This document shows, piece by piece, positions 37,165 through 48,005 of a stretch of DNA of 64,000 nt. A model generated the notes under the pieces. That model worked only from the letters and a program-made list of their open reading frames with translations. It made no database searches and was not told the origin of the DNA. Numbering within the stretch: the stretch's first letter is position 1; each line of letters opens with the position of its first letter. Source of the DNA: Nitrospirota bacterium (GTDB lineage Bacteria; Nitrospirota; JACRHJ01); NCBI GenBank assembly GCA_021789495.1, contig JAJYJM010000002.1, positions 1-64,000 of the forward strand. The letters are read 5' to 3'. Position numbers and translations under genes: made by a program.

Positions 37165-37761
37165 ATGGCCAACTCCTTAAAAGACGTTACCGGGCGCAAC
37201 TCGAAGACACGGCCGGACCCGGTTGCCGTCATAGAAAAATACTACGCCCCCGGCACTAAATCTTACGAATATATAATCCGCCACGGGCGTATGGTGGCGG
37301 ATAAAGCGCTCTCCATAGCCAGGGCGGTTCATTGGCTTCCCCCGGAGACGATATTCATCGAAGAAGCGGCGCTCCTTCACGACATAGGCATTTTCATGTG
37401 CGATTCTCCGCACTTGGGCTGCGCCGGAAGCTACCCGTACGTCGCCCACGGATACCTGGGAAGGCAGATACTGGAAGACGAGGGTTATCCACTGCATGCG
37501 CTGGTCTGCGAGAGGCACGTCGGCTGCGGGTTGAAACTATCCGAGATACGGGAGGCCAAGCTGCCGGTGCCGGAGAGAGATATGATGCCCATTACGACGG
37601 AGGAAGAAATAATCTGCTTCGCGGACAAGTTCTTCCCCGTGACGCCGGAGAGGATGCTCACGGAGCAGAGCCTTGATGACGCGCGGGAGATGGTCGCGGC
37701 ATATGGCGAGAGGCCGCTCAAGACATTCGACAGATGGGCGGCGAAGTTCGGGATGTCATAG
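37165..37761 (+). CDS. HD-domain phosphohydrolase
   Basis: EEAALLHDIGIFM with conserved HD and downstream HxxxG; KFFPVTP. Confidence 0.85.
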   Translation: MANSLKDVTGRNSKTRPDPVAVIEKYYAPGTKSYEYIIRHGRMVADKALSIARAVHWLPPETIFIEEAALLHDIGIFMCDSPHLGCAGSYPYVAHGYLGRQILEDEGYPLHALVCERHVGCGLKLSEIREAKLPVPERDMMPITTEEEIICFADKFFPVTPERMLTEQSLDDAREMVAAYGERPLKTFDRWAAKFGMS

Positions 37762-37773
37762 GAGGAATGGGTT

Positions 37774-38604
37774 ATGAGAAAGATTTTTATCATTTCTTTC
37801 TCTCTAATTTTTTTTAGCGGTTCGTCGAATGCAGCATTCAACGATCCTATTTGGGTTAAATCCGAGATAGGAAGTTTTAAAAATTACGAAGTACAGGTTT
37901 TTAATAATTACGACACTGGCGAAGGCTATTTTGAGATATTTAAAAATGGCAAGAGCATTTATAGGGAAGATGGGTTTGCGTTCAAAATAGGGCTGATTCA
38001 TGATAACAAAACAATAGCTATGGGGATGGACATTACCGGCGATGGCATACCTGACCTGGTAGTGAGTGAATGGACGGGAGGCGCCCATTGCTGTTTTAAA
38101 TTTCATATATTTGAAATAGGCCGAACTTTTAAAAAAATTGCAGTGCTTGATGGCGGTGATGAGCTCGGGTCACATTTTGAAGATATTAATAATGATAAAA
38201 AGTTAGAATTTATAACCAGAGACTGGACATTTCAATACTGGAAAACAGATTTTGCTGCTTCTCCCGCCCCTCGAGTTATTCTTCGTTATTCTAAAGGAAA
38301 ATACTCAATAGCGGAAGATTTAATGTTTAAGCCGGGGCCGGAACGGGCAGAATTTAGAAAAAAAGCCAAGGAGATTAAATCAGAAAAATCCTGGAGAAAG
38401 GGAAATCCTCCTCCTGTACTTTGGGGTTATATGCTGGATTTAATTTATACCGGACATGAAGATTTAGCCTTAAAATTTATAAAATTGGCATGGCCTGTAG
38501 ATGTAACGGGGCAGGATGAATTTTTAAAAGAATTTCGAGAGCAATTAGCTACAAGTCCTTATTGGCCCCAAATTCAGGAGATGAATAAAAGATATTCTAA
38601 ATAG
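37774..38604 (+). CDS. Secreted hypothetical protein (XAC2610/FG-GAP-like region GDGIPDLVVSEWTGGAHCC)
   Basis: Signal peptide MRKIFIISFSLIFFSGSSNA; DITGDGIPDLVVSEW; AT-rich island. Confidence 0.6.
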   Translation: MRKIFIISFSLIFFSGSSNAAFNDPIWVKSEIGSFKNYEVQVFNNYDTGEGYFEIFKNGKSIYREDGFAFKIGLIHDNKTIAMGMDITGDGIPDLVVSEWTGGAHCCFKFHIFEIGRTFKKIAVLDGGDELGSHFEDINNDKKLEFITRDWTFQYWKTDFAASPAPRVILRYSKGKYSIAEDLMFKPGPERAEFRKKAKEIKSEKSWRKGNPPPVLWGYMLDLIYTGHEDLALKFIKLAWPVDVTGQDEFLKEFREQLATSPYWPQIQEMNKRYSK

Positions 38605-38617
38605 CTATTACATAGTC

Positions 38618-39253
38618 ATGCTCCCCTTAACCGAATACATAAAAATATTTGTCGCGCTCGTCTCCATCGTTGACCCCGTCGGGGCCATACCGATACTCGT
38701 GGGCCTGACCGAGGGCATGAGCGAGGCGGAGAGAAGGAACATCGCCCGCGTGACTGGTCTTTCCGTCGCGGCGATACTTGTCGGTTCGGCGCTGTTCGGC
38801 AGGATAATTCTGGGCGTCTTCGGCATAAGCATCGGCTCGTTCAAGATAGGCGGCGGGATAATAATCCTCCTCATGGCCGTATCCATGATGCAGGCGCGCA
38901 ATACCAGCGCGCGGCAGACGGCGGAAGAATACCAGGAGGCGGAGGAGAAAAAGAGCATCGCCGTCGTGCCAATAGCCATGCCGCTTCTGGCCGGCCCCGC
39001 CGCAATCTCGACCGTCATGGTCTATGCGCAGTCACCCTACGGACCACTGCATATCGCCGTTATCGTATTCATCTGCATACTGGTCGCATTCCTTACCTGG
39101 GTATTGCTCCGGGCGGCGGGCAGGGTAAGCCGCGTCATGTCGAGAACGGCCATAAACGTCGTTACGCGCCTTATGGGGCTTCTGCTCGCGGCAATCTCCG
39201 TGGAGCTTATCACCGGCGGCCTGTCCCAGATTTTTCCAGCCCTGACAAAATAA
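38618..39253 (+). CDS. MarC-family integral membrane protein
   Basis: FVALVSIVDPVGAIPILVGLTEGMSEAERR...PIAMPLLAGPAAISTVMVY. Confidence 0.93.
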   Translation: MLPLTEYIKIFVALVSIVDPVGAIPILVGLTEGMSEAERRNIARVTGLSVAAILVGSALFGRIILGVFGISIGSFKIGGGIIILLMAVSMMQARNTSARQTAEEYQEAEEKKSIAVVPIAMPLLAGPAAISTVMVYAQSPYGPLHIAVIVFICILVAFLTWVLLRAAGRVSRVMSRTAINVVTRLMGLLLAAISVELITGGLSQIFPALTK

Positions 39254-39274
39254 TTCACGCGAAAAAGATTCCTT

Positions 39275-40135
39275 TTGCTATACTTTAATTTTATGAAACC
39301 CACAGTATTTTGCACTGTTATATTCATAGCCGCCCTTTGCGCCCTTTTGCCGGCGCTTGCGCGGGCCCACGGGGTATTCGAGACACAGGCCGAGCAGAAC
39401 GAGATACTCAAATATTCGAAGGTTGACGAGAAGCTTGGGGCAACCGTCCCCAAAGGGCTGGTATTCAGAGACGAGATGGGCAGGCCTTTTAATCTCGACG
39501 ATTATCTTAAGGACAAACCCGTTCTCCTGACGCTCAACTACTACGAATGCCCCATGCTCTGTCCCATAATCCTGAATAACCTTGCCCATACAATGGACCA
39601 TATTGGCGGCATCACGCCGGGCAGGGACTTCAAATTATTGACCGTGAGCATCAATTCCGAGGGCACGCTCCCCGACGCGCGCGACAGGGCCGAGGAGACA
39701 TACAGGATGGTCTCAAAGTACAAAGACCCGCGTCGCTGGTGGCCGTTCCTGCTGGGAGACGAGCAGAACATACGGGCGCTTACGGACTCCGTGGGCTTCC
39801 ACTATAAAAAACTCGGCCCGGACAATTTCGCCCATCCCTCTGTGCTTGTCGTGCTCGCGCCGGGCGGCAAAATATCGAGGTATCTGTACGGGGTAACCTA
39901 TTCACCGAGGGACCTGCGGCTCGCGCTCATCGAGGCGTCCAGTGGCAAAATAGGCGCGTCGGAAACCTTAAACAGGCTGTTCCTCTTCTGCTATCACTAC
40001 GACCCGGTCGGCAAGAAATATCAGCTGCTCGCGTTAAACGTCGCCAAGCTCATCGGCGGATTTACGATACTCAGCCTGTTGGTCATGTTCGGCATCCTCC
40101 GGCTTACGGGGCGCAGGAGAAAGCCGGATGAGTAG
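39275..40135 (+). CDS. SCO1/SenC-family copper chaperone
   Basis: LTLNYYECPMLCPIILNNLAHTM (CPxLCP variant of CxxxC) ; thioredoxin-like, adjacent to cox genes. Confidence 0.88.
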   Translation: MLYFNFMKPTVFCTVIFIAALCALLPALARAHGVFETQAEQNEILKYSKVDEKLGATVPKGLVFRDEMGRPFNLDDYLKDKPVLLTLNYYECPMLCPIILNNLAHTMDHIGGITPGRDFKLLTVSINSEGTLPDARDRAEETYRMVSKYKDPRRWWPFLLGDEQNIRALTDSVGFHYKKLGPDNFAHPSVLVVLAPGGKISRYLYGVTYSPRDLRLALIEASSGKIGASETLNRLFLFCYHYDPVGKKYQLLALNVAKLIGGFTILSLLVMFGILRLTGRRRKPDE

Positions 40136-41072
40136 CGCCCCGACAGCGTTCGGGGCAGCGTCGCACGTGGCCTCGGAAGTGGACAACGTATTCATCTTCA
40201 TCCTTGTCATCACCGCGTTTTTCTTCGTCGCCACGCAGGGGACGCTGATATATTTCGTCATAAGATACCGGCACAGGAAGGGCCGGCCGGACGTCGCCAC
40301 ATCCTCCGTCATAACGAACCGCATCCTGGAAGGTATATGGATAGGCGTTCCAAGCATCGCGGTCGCGGCCATTTTCTTCTATGGATATACCGTATGGGAG
40401 GATATACGCACGGTGCCGAAGGGCGCCGAGGAGATTAACGTAACGGCAAGACAGTGGCTCTACCAGTTCCAGTATCCCGACGGGCGGAAGTCCATAAACG
40501 AAGTCCGCGTGCCGGTGGGCCAAGCGGTGGAGTTCAACCTGACATCGGCGGACGTCCTGCATGGGTTTTATCTCCCCGCCTTCCGCATAAAGCAGGACGC
40601 CGTCCCGGGCAGGTATACGTATGTATGGCTCCGGGCGTCAGACCCCGGGAGCTACGACATATTCTGCACGCAGTACTGCGGCGTGGGCCACTCTCAGATG
40701 CGGGCAAAGCTTATAGTCATGCCCCCGGCCCGGTATCGGCAGTGGTACCGGCAGGAGACGGCGAAGGCCGAGAAGGTCCTGCCGCTTGCGGACAAGGGGA
40801 AGGCGGTGGTTCAGAGGCTCGGATGCCTCGCCTGCCACTCCACCGACGGCACGGTAAAGGTCGGGCCGACATGGAAGAACCTGTACGAAAGCCGCGTGCT
40901 GCTTGAGAACGGAAAGACGGTCATAGCCGACGACAATTACATCAGGACGAAAATATTGAATCCCGCGGCGACGACCGTCAAGGGATTCCCGAAGGTTATG
41001 CCGACGTTCAAGGGCATCATAAAAGACGACGAGATAACCGCCGTTATAGCGTATATAAAGACATTGAAATAA
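40128..41072 (+). CDS. coxB: Cytochrome c oxidase subunit II with C-terminal cytochrome c domain (caa3 type)
   Basis: CuA motif [20 protein letters not shown]; heme c motif CLACHS. Confidence 0.95.
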   Translation: MSSAPTAFGAASHVASEVDNVFIFILVITAFFFVATQGTLIYFVIRYRHRKGRPDVATSSVITNRILEGIWIGVPSIAVAAIFFYGYTVWEDIRTVPKGAEEINVTARQWLYQFQYPDGRKSINEVRVPVGQAVEFNLTSADVLHGFYLPAFRIKQDAVPGRYTYVWLRASDPGSYDIFCTQYCGVGHSQMRAKLIVMPPARYRQWYRQETAKAEKVLPLADKGKAVVQRLGCLACHSTDGTVKVGPTWKNLYESRVLLENGKTVIADDNYIRTKILNPAATTVKGFPKVMPTFKGIIKDDEITAVIAYIKTLK

Positions 41073-41100
41073 TGACAGCTATATGATCAATGGTCTGATT

Positions 41101-42693
41101 ATGAACGAAACCTCTGAGCCTAATTACTTAACCGAGACCCGCGGCCTGTCCTCCTGGATATTCACGCTCGACCACAAGAGGATAGGGATTATGTACCTGT
41201 GCATTATCCTGTTCTTTTTCCTGGTCGGCGGCGTGTTCGGTCTGCTTGTGCGGCTGGAGCTTTTGAAGCCTAACAACTGGCTGATGTCCAACCAGACCTA
41301 CAACGAGATGTTCACCCTGCACGGGGTGATAATGATATTCCTGTTCGTCATCCCCGTAATACCGTCCGCGCTGGGGAATTTCTTCATACCGCTTTTGATT
41401 GGCGCGCGCGATGTTGCGTTCCCACGGCTCAATCTCTTCAGTGTCTGGTTGTTCGGGGCCGGCGTCCTTGTCGTAATAGCCTCCTTTTCTCATCCCATAG
41501 ACACCGGCTGGACCTTTTATACCCCCTATTCTGCGAGGACCGCCGCCGCCGTGACGATACTGGTCGGCGGGATATTCCTGATGGGCATGTCCACGATACT
41601 CACCGCGCTGAACTTTATCGTCACAATACACAGGCTCCGCGCGCCGGGCATGACGTGGCACAGGCTCCCGCTATTTATCTGGAGCATGTACGCGACCAGC
41701 ATAATAAATGTCATCGCGACGCCGGTCGTCGGCATGACGTTCATGCTCCTTATGGCGGAGAGGCTTTTCGGAATCGGTTTCTTCGACCCCGCCAAGGGCG
41801 GAGACCCGCTTCTCTTCCAGCACTTCTTCTGGTTCTACTCCCATCCTGCGGTATATGTTATGATACTCCCCGCAATGGGCATTATAAGCGAGATTATACC
41901 GGTATTCTCCAGGAAGCCCATATTCGGATACAGGGCCATAGCCTATTCCTCGATGGCCATCGCGTTCTCCGGGTTCCTTGTATGGGGTCACCACATGTTC
42001 GTCGCCGGGATGTCCAACGCTGCGGACATATTCTTCTCGTTCTTCACGTTCTCCGTCGCCGTCCCGACGGGCATAAAGGTCTTCAACTGGATAGCGACTA
42101 TGTATAAGGGATCGATTCATCTTGACACGCCCATGATATACGCGCTGACGTTCATATTCTCTTTCGTCATAGGAGGGCTTACCGGCCCGTTCCTCGGCGC
42201 GCTGGCCACGGACGTCCCTCTGCACGACACGTATTTTGTCGTCGCGCACTTTCATTACACCATGATGGGCGGGACGGTCATGGGACTCTTCGCCGGGCTT
42301 CACTACTGGTATCCGAAGATGACGGGCAGGATGCTTAACGAAAAGGTGGCGAAACTCGCCTGGGCGCTGATATTCGTGGGCTTCTTCGTAACGTTTTTCA
42401 ACATGTTTATCCTGGGCTTCCGAGGGATGCCGAGGCGATGGGCGACCTACCCGCCCCGGTTCCAGACCCAGCACATAATATCCACGGTAGGCTCATGGAT
42501 ACTTGCGGCGGGCATCGTGATAATGTTCTATAACTTTATCCGGTGCCTCAAAAAAGGAGAGAAGGCCCCGCCCAATCCCTGGGGAGCGAAAACGCTCGAA
42601 TGGCAGGTGCCGTCTCCGCCGCCGACCGGGAACTTCACGGAGATACCCGTGATAACCGACTGGCCGTACAGTTATCCGAAAAGGGATGAGTGA
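41101..42693 (+). CDS. coxA: Cytochrome c oxidase subunit I
   Basis: [72 protein letters not shown]-type motif. Confidence 0.97.
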   Translation: MNETSEPNYLTETRGLSSWIFTLDHKRIGIMYLCIILFFFLVGGVFGLLVRLELLKPNNWLMSNQTYNEMFTLHGVIMIFLFVIPVIPSALGNFFIPLLIGARDVAFPRLNLFSVWLFGAGVLVVIASFSHPIDTGWTFYTPYSARTAAAVTILVGGIFLMGMSTILTALNFIVTIHRLRAPGMTWHRLPLFIWSMYATSIINVIATPVVGMTFMLLMAERLFGIGFFDPAKGGDPLLFQHFFWFYSHPAVYVMILPAMGIISEIIPVFSRKPIFGYRAIAYSSMAIAFSGFLVWGHHMFVAGMSNAADIFFSFFTFSVAVPTGIKVFNWIATMYKGSIHLDTPMIYALTFIFSFVIGGLTGPFLGALATDVPLHDTYFVVAHFHYTMMGGTVMGLFAGLHYWYPKMTGRMLNEKVAKLAWALIFVGFFVTFFNMFILGFRGMPRRWATYPPRFQTQHIISTVGSWILAAGIVIMFYNFIRCLKKGEKAPPNPWGAKTLEWQVPSPPPTGNFTEIPVITDWPYSYPKRDE

Positions 42694-43286
42694 TGAGCGA
42701 ACGGGAAAAAGGGGGCCACGAAAACCCGGTTTTCGTGCTGGAGACCTCGAAGCTCGGCATATGGACATTCCTTGCGACGGAACTCCTGCTTTTCGGCGCG
42801 CTCTTTACGGTCTACACGGTATTCAGGATAAAATATCCGGAGCTTTTCTATGCCCAGCACTTGAAACTTAACCGCGTAATGGGTTTTGCGAACACGGTAG
42901 TCCTGATATGCAGCAGCTTGAGCGTCGCCGTCGGCATCGCGGGGATAAGAAGGGGAAACGTGAAGGCGCTGAAAATCGCCCTCGTCGTCACACTCATTCT
43001 CGGCGCGGCGTTCCTGGTGATAAAGGGTTTCGAGTACAGGGAGCACTTCGAGCGCGGGGAGTTTCCGGGCACGAACATATTCTTCTCGCTATACTACGTG
43101 ATGACCGCCATACATGCCCTGCACGTCGTGGCCGGGATGTCTGCGCTTGCCTACTGCCTCATCAGGACAATGCGTGGGGACTTTTCGGCGGATTACGCCG
43201 TGCCGGTCGAGGTCTCAGGGATATACTGGCACTTTGTCGATCTCGTATGGATATACCTCTTTCCCATGCTGTATCTTATGGGATAA
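42690..43286 (+). CDS. coxC: Cytochrome c oxidase subunit III
   Basis: [78 protein letters not shown]. Confidence 0.95.
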   Translation: MMSEREKGGHENPVFVLETSKLGIWTFLATELLLFGALFTVYTVFRIKYPELFYAQHLKLNRVMGFANTVVLICSSLSVAVGIAGIRRGNVKALKIALVVTLILGAAFLVIKGFEYREHFERGEFPGTNIFFSLYYVMTAIHALHVVAGMSALAYCLIRTMRGDFSADYAVPVEVSGIYWHFVDLVWIYLFPMLYLMG

Positions 43287-43299
43287 GGATGTGAGAGAC

Positions 43300-43596
43300 A
43301 TGAACGAACAGACGCGGGTTAAAGAGCGCGGGATGGCGGCGTACAGGACATATATTTTCGTCTGGGGAGCGCTTCTTTGTCTCACGGTCATCACGTGGGG
43401 AGTTTCCTATCTCCGGCTTGGGCTTTTCAATGCGGTTGTGGCGCTTACGATAGCCTCGGTCAAGGCGTCTCTCGTGGCGCTCTTCTTCATGCACTTGAAG
43501 TCAGAGAAGGAGCTGGTCTGGACATTCGCCCTGCTCCCGATTGGGTTCCTTGCGCTTCTTATCCTGGGCACGCTCACCGACTCTCTGTTCCGGTGA
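43300..43596 (+). CDS. Cytochrome c oxidase subunit IV-type small membrane protein
   Basis: VALTIASVKASLVALFFMHLKSEKELVW. Confidence 0.88.
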   Translation: MNEQTRVKERGMAAYRTYIFVWGALLCLTVITWGVSYLRLGLFNAVVALTIASVKASLVALFFMHLKSEKELVWTFALLPIGFLALLILGTLTDSLFR

Positions 43597-43613
43597 AAAA
43601 GGAGGTTTATTAA

Positions 43614-44486
43614 ATGCTCGGTAAAATTACCCTCGGAGCTTTCTTTACACTGCTTATCTGGGGCAACCTTGTCGCCGGCATGAAGGCGGGGCTCGGTTGC
43701 CCGGACTGGCCGCTATGCCACGGGAGTCTTCTGCCGCCCTTTAATCTGGACACCTACATGGAATACGGCCACAGGGTAATAGCGTCAATCGCGACAGTCC
43801 TGCTTATTTGGCTCTCCTCAAGGCGGCTTAAGAGTTACCGCGGGGCCGCGAAGGCAATCCCTCTGGCTGCGATAGGGCTTATAGCGCTGGAGATACTCCT
43901 TGGCGGGTTCGTGGTGCTATTCGGCCTGCCGGTTCAGCTTACCACCATTCACTTCATGGTCGGGCTTTGCATGTTTACGATGGTCTTTTACATGGCCGTT
44001 TTCGACGGGCGCAGGCTTGAGCCGGCATTTTCGGCCTCCGGCGCGGCGGGATTTCTCCTGGGCCTTGGGGCGCTCGTATTTTGCCAGGCGTCCCTGGGCG
44101 CGTATGTCAGGCATTCCGGTTCCGGGCTTGCATGTCCGGACTTCCCGCTATGCGAAGGAAGGGTGCTTCCGTCGCTTTCCGACCCGAAGATCCTCGCACA
44201 GTATTCGCACAGGCTCTCGGCCTATCTTATCCTTGCCACCGCCCTGGTTTTTTATATATACGCCCTTGTCGGCATAGGCGGCGAGAGGTTCAGGAAACGG
44301 GCGCTTTTGATACTCGGCCTTATAGCGGTTCAGATAATCGCGGGAGCGGTGGTGGTGTTTTCCAGGCTTTATTTTGCGGCGACGGCAGTTCACCTGGCGA
44401 TAGCGCTCCTGCTTATCATGGTCATAGGCCGCCTGTGGGCGGACGAAGCCGTTACAAGCTCTGGGGCGAGGGAATCCCTGCCCTAA
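43614..44486 (+). CDS. ctaA: Heme A synthase (COX15/CtaA)
   Basis: GNLVAGMKAGLGCPDWPLCHGSLLPPF...YGHRVIASI...VRHSGSGLACPDFPLCEGRVLPSL...QYSHRLSAYL. Confidence 0.93.
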   Translation: MLGKITLGAFFTLLIWGNLVAGMKAGLGCPDWPLCHGSLLPPFNLDTYMEYGHRVIASIATVLLIWLSSRRLKSYRGAAKAIPLAAIGLIALEILLGGFVVLFGLPVQLTTIHFMVGLCMFTMVFYMAVFDGRRLEPAFSASGAAGFLLGLGALVFCQASLGAYVRHSGSGLACPDFPLCEGRVLPSLSDPKILAQYSHRLSAYLILATALVFYIYALVGIGGERFRKRALLILGLIAVQIIAGAVVVFSRLYFAATAVHLAIALLLIMVIGRLWADEAVTSSGARESLP

Positions 44487-44498
44487 GAGAACTCTCGC

Positions 44499-45401
44499 AT
44501 GACAATGAAATTTTCGAGACATATGTTCAGCATCATGAAGCCCGGCATTGCTTCGGCCTCCGCCTTGGCGTCCCTCGCCGGGATGTCTATCGCCGACAGG
44601 GGCCTGCCGTCAGCAAGACTGATTGTATTGACGCTTTCCTGCATTATTGCCGCAGCATGCGGCTCCGGGCTGTTAAATGTGCTGCTGGAGCGGGAAACGG
44701 ACGCGCTGATGCCCAGGGTTGCCTCCAGGGGCCGGGCGCTCGATGCCTTGGGCGTCCGGACAGCCTGGGTTCTGGCCGCCCTGCTTACGGCATCGTCTTT
44801 TATGGCTTCCTGGCTGTTTATCAACCCTGCCGCCTCGTTAATTATCGCGTCCGCCGTATTACTTTATGTTGTTTTTTATACCCTTTGCCTGAAAAAAAAC
44901 TCCCCTTTCGGAACCGTGCTGGGAGCGGTGCCCGGCGCCCTTCCCGTGCTTGCGGGCTATGCGGCGGTTGACCCGAAAATCGGCCCTGGAGGCTGGATAC
45001 TTTTCGCGGTGCTTCTTGTATGGCAGCAGCCGCACTTCCTCGCCCTCGCGCTTGAATACCGGGAGGAATACGCCTCCGCCGGTTTTCCGGTGATGCCTGT
45101 TCGCATGGGAGAGGAATATACCAGGGCATCGCTTCTTATGTACGCCTCCGCCATGTTGCCTCTTACGCTTTCGCTTGCATGGCTCGGCTTTTGCACGGCA
45201 ATGTTCGGTATTGCGGCCTTTGCCGCCGGGACGTTGTTCCTTGCCTTCACATGGTCTTCCGTTATAAAAAACAGGGGGTTCGGGAGGGTTTTCACGGTCT
45301 CGATCATATATCTCGCCGCCCTGCTTCTTGCCATTGTGCTCGACCAGAAATTCGGCCTTGAAAACCGTAATTTGACAGGGCCGCTTTTTTTGCTAAACTG
45401 A
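44499..45401 (+). CDS. ctaB: Protoheme IX farnesyltransferase
   Basis: NVLLERETDALMPRVASRG; GAVPGALPVLAGYAAV; WQQPHFLALALEYREEYASAGFPVMP. Confidence 0.93.
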   Translation: MTMKFSRHMFSIMKPGIASASALASLAGMSIADRGLPSARLIVLTLSCIIAAACGSGLLNVLLERETDALMPRVASRGRALDALGVRTAWVLAALLTASSFMASWLFINPAASLIIASAVLLYVVFYTLCLKKNSPFGTVLGAVPGALPVLAGYAAVDPKIGPGGWILFAVLLVWQQPHFLALALEYREEYASAGFPVMPVRMGEEYTRASLLMYASAMLPLTLSLAWLGFCTAMFGIAAFAAGTLFLAFTWSSVIKNRGFGRVFTVSIIYLAALLLAIVLDQKFGLENRNLTGPLFLLN

Positions 45402-45600
45402 TTATAATAATAAGATGTCCGTTGTTCTTTGCGGCTGTCGATTTCTTTGTAGCACAAGCTTTGAGAGACCTTACCCAGATAGCCACCTGATTTCCTGCAG
45501 AAATCCGCTTCAAAACCTTCCGGCAACCGCAACCAAACCTTACGGGAATAACCGCGCTCTATCGCTTTGTCATGGTTGGCGATGCGGCGGGAAACGGCTT

Positions 45601-46770
45601 ATGATGGATGGCGGCATGGATATAGCCTTCTTCGGGCCTGGCCCGCTCTCAGTCTGCCGGAATGGCGCCTCGGCCTATTACCGCGGAATAATCTGTGCGC
45701 TGCACGAGCGCGGGCACAGTATTACGTTTTACGAGCCGGGCACGACGGCAGGCCAAGGACACCTGGCTCGAAACCGGATTGGCAGCCGGTCGAACGGCCA
45801 GGAATGGGCCTCCGTGCTCGTATATCCGCCGAATGAGGAGGGCGCGCGCCGCGCGATTAAGATGGCGCAGGAGGCGGATATACTGATAAAAATCTCCTGC
45901 GGCGGAGACCGGCCAATCGGTCCGACCGACAGCCCGCATATGGAAGGTATGCGAGCGCCGAAGCGGCTCCAGCCGCTTGACCGGCTGGACACCTGGCTCG
46001 AAGAGGCCGTATTGACCGCAAGAAAGGACGGAGCAAGGGCCGTATTCTGGGACGTGGACGCCCCGGCGACGCTTGAACGCCTGCGTCAAAACGGCAAAGA
46101 CCCCTTCATGCGTCTTGTGCCGGGATACGATTATATATTCACATACGGAGGCGGGACGCCCGTAATCAAGGGATACAGGGAATTGGGCGCAAAATCCTGC
46201 GTGCCCATATACAACGCGCTTGACCCTTTGGTACATTACCCTGCGCCCTGCGATAAAAGGTTCCATGCGGATATGTCTTTTTTGGGAAACCGCATACCGT
46301 CCAGGGAGGCGCGGATGGAGGAGTTTTATCTCCGCCCGGCGCGTATGTTGAAACATAAATCCTTTGTGCTGGGCGGAACCGGATGGGAAGGGAAGGCAAA
46401 ACCGCCGAACGTGCGTTACGTGGGGGACGTTCGTCCATGCGATCAAAACGCCTTTAACTGCTCAGCGAAAACGGCGCTGGACGTTTGTTGGGGGAGAGCG
46501 GCGCTCGCGGGCTGCATGCCGTCGGCGCGCATATTCGAGGCCGCGGGCGCGGGCGCGTGTATAATAACCGACCCCCTGGATGGAATAGAACTGTTCTTTG
46601 AGCCGGGCAGAGAGATACTTACGGCAAAAGACGGGGAAGAGGTGGCGGAGATACTTGCATCGCTGAGTCCGGACGACGCCAGGGAGATAGGCCAGGCCGC
46701 GCTCTCGAAGGTTCTGGCCCAGCATACCTATGCGCACCGCGCGGCGCAGTTCGAGATGGTCTTCGGCTGA
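45601..46770 (+). CDS. CgeB-family glycosyltransferase-like protein
   Basis: MDIAFFGPGPLSVCRNGASAYYRGIICALHERGHSITFYEP; PSARIFEAAGAGACIITDPLDGIELFFEPGREILTAKDGEEV. Confidence 0.8.
   Translation: MMDGGMDIAFFGPGPLSVCRNGASAYYRGIICALHERGHSITFYEPGTTAGQGHLARNRIGSRSNGQEWASVLVYPPNEEGARRAIKMAQEADILIKISCGGDRPIGPTDSPHMEGMRAPKRLQPLDRLDTWLEEAVLTARKDGARAVFWDVDAPATLERLRQNGKDPFMRLVPGYDYIFTYGGGTPVIKGYRELGAKSCVPIYNALDPLVHYPAPCDKRFHADMSFLGNRIPSREARMEEFYLRPARMLKHKSFVLGGTGWEGKAKPPNVRYVGDVRPCDQNAFNCSAKTALDVCWGRAALAGCMPSARIFEAAGAGACIITDPLDGIELFFEPGREILTAKDGEEVAEILASLSPDDAREIGQAALSKVLAQHTYAHRAAQFEMVFG
45963..45990. repeat. Second palindrome type plus half element (GCGGCTCCAGCCGCTTGACCGGCTGGAC), inside cgeB-like gene
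   Basis: Same GCGGCTCCAGCCGC as in mfd and addB-like gene. Confidence 0.65.
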
Positions 46771-46792
46771 AGGTTGGCAAGGGGGTAGTGAA

Positions 46793-47884
46793 ATGCGTAT
46801 CGTCATCCTTGGACATTCCATAACGTCTTCCTGGGGCAACGGCCATGCCGTCGCCTATAGATGCCTGGCGCGTGAGCTTTCGGGACTGGGGCACGAAGTC
46901 CTGTTTCTCGAGCGAGACCTGCCGCAGCATGCAAAAAACCGGGACATGCCCAGGCCGCCTTACTGCCGCACATGTCTTTACGGCGACGTAGCTGAACTAA
47001 GAAAAAAATTCATCGAAGACATAATGACCGCCGACTGCGTCATCGTCGGCTCGTATGTGCCGGAAGGCGCAAAGGTGGGCGAACTAGTAACATCCGGCGC
47101 CAGGGGCGTGACCGTCTTTTACGACCTGGACGCCCCGCTCACGCTCGCAGGCCTCAAGGAGGGACGGTGCGGCTATCTTACACGAAAGCTCGTAAGAAAC
47201 TACTCCATTTATCTCTCCTCCACCTCGGGGCCGATACTTGAGAAAATCGAGCGGGAGTTCGGCTCTCCCATGGCCAGGCCGCTTTACTGTCCCGCCGACC
47301 CGGAGACCTGCTACCCTGAGGTTGTAACCGACCGCCGCATCTGGGACATGGGGTATATGGGGACTTACAGCCCGGACCGGCAGCAATCGCTCGAAGAGAT
47401 GATGCTCAAGGCCGCGAAGAAACTTAAAACCAAGACATTCGTTGTGGCGGGCCCGCAGTATCCGGAAGATATAACGTGGCCGCTTAACATTCAGAGACTG
47501 GAATACCTGCCGCAGGCCATGCACAGGAGGTTTTACAATTCTCAAAAATTTACGCTGAACATCACCCGCGCCGACATGAAAAGGGCCGGATACTCCCCGC
47601 CGGGGCGTCTGTTCGAGGCGGCGGCATGCGGCACGCCGATTATAAGCGACCTGTGGGAGGGCCTAAGCGAGATATTCGAGCCGGGAAGGGAAATACTTAT
47701 CTCGCGCTCCGCCGAGGAGACGATGGACTACCTGCTTTATACGCCGGAGCGGGAAAGGGTAAAACTCGGCATAAGGGCGAGGGAGCGGGTTCTCGGTTCC
47801 CATACCGCCGCGCACAGGGCAACAGAGCTTGAAGATTACATCCGCGAGGCCTCAGGCGCTGCGAGGCTTAGGAAGGCGGGGTAA
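46793..47884 (+). CDS. CgeB-family glycosyltransferase-like protein (paralog)
   Basis: MRIVILGHSITSSWGNGHAVAYRCLARELSGLGHEVLFLERD; PPGRLFEAAACGTPIISDLWEGLSEIFEPGREILI. Confidence 0.82.
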   Translation: MRIVILGHSITSSWGNGHAVAYRCLARELSGLGHEVLFLERDLPQHAKNRDMPRPPYCRTCLYGDVAELRKKFIEDIMTADCVIVGSYVPEGAKVGELVTSGARGVTVFYDLDAPLTLAGLKEGRCGYLTRKLVRNYSIYLSSTSGPILEKIEREFGSPMARPLYCPADPETCYPEVVTDRRIWDMGYMGTYSPDRQQSLEEMMLKAAKKLKTKTFVVAGPQYPEDITWPLNIQRLEYLPQAMHRRFYNSQKFTLNITRADMKRAGYSPPGRLFEAAACGTPIISDLWEGLSEIFEPGREILISRSAEETMDYLLYTPERERVKLGIRARERVLGSHTAAHRATELEDYIREASGAARLRKAG

Positions 47885-47896
47885 TATTTAATATTA

Positions 47897-48005
47897 GGGG
47901 GCGGGAGTATTCTTGAAGAAAAATTATCTTGAACGTAAAAAAGAACGATAGCCGTTAAAGCGCAATTGTGAATAATAATTTTTCGGAAAGAATGCCCCCG
48001 CCCCC
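47897..48005. repeat. Long imperfect inverted repeat (about 110 nt hairpin, MITE-like)
   Basis: GGGGGCGGGAGTATTCTT...AAAAATTAT / ATAATTTTT...AAGAATGCCCCCGCCCCC. Confidence 0.65.

Noticed and set aside
41671-42474. 267-aa minus-strand ORF opposite coxA
   Set aside because: Antisense to an unmistakable subunit I gene.
45415-45600. Minus-strand fragment RIANHDKAIERGYSRKVWLRLPEGFEADFCRKSGGYLGKVSQSLCYKEIDSRKEQ before the CgeB-like gene
   Set aside because: Protein-like, but I cannot assign a family or a valid start; too weak to call a gene.
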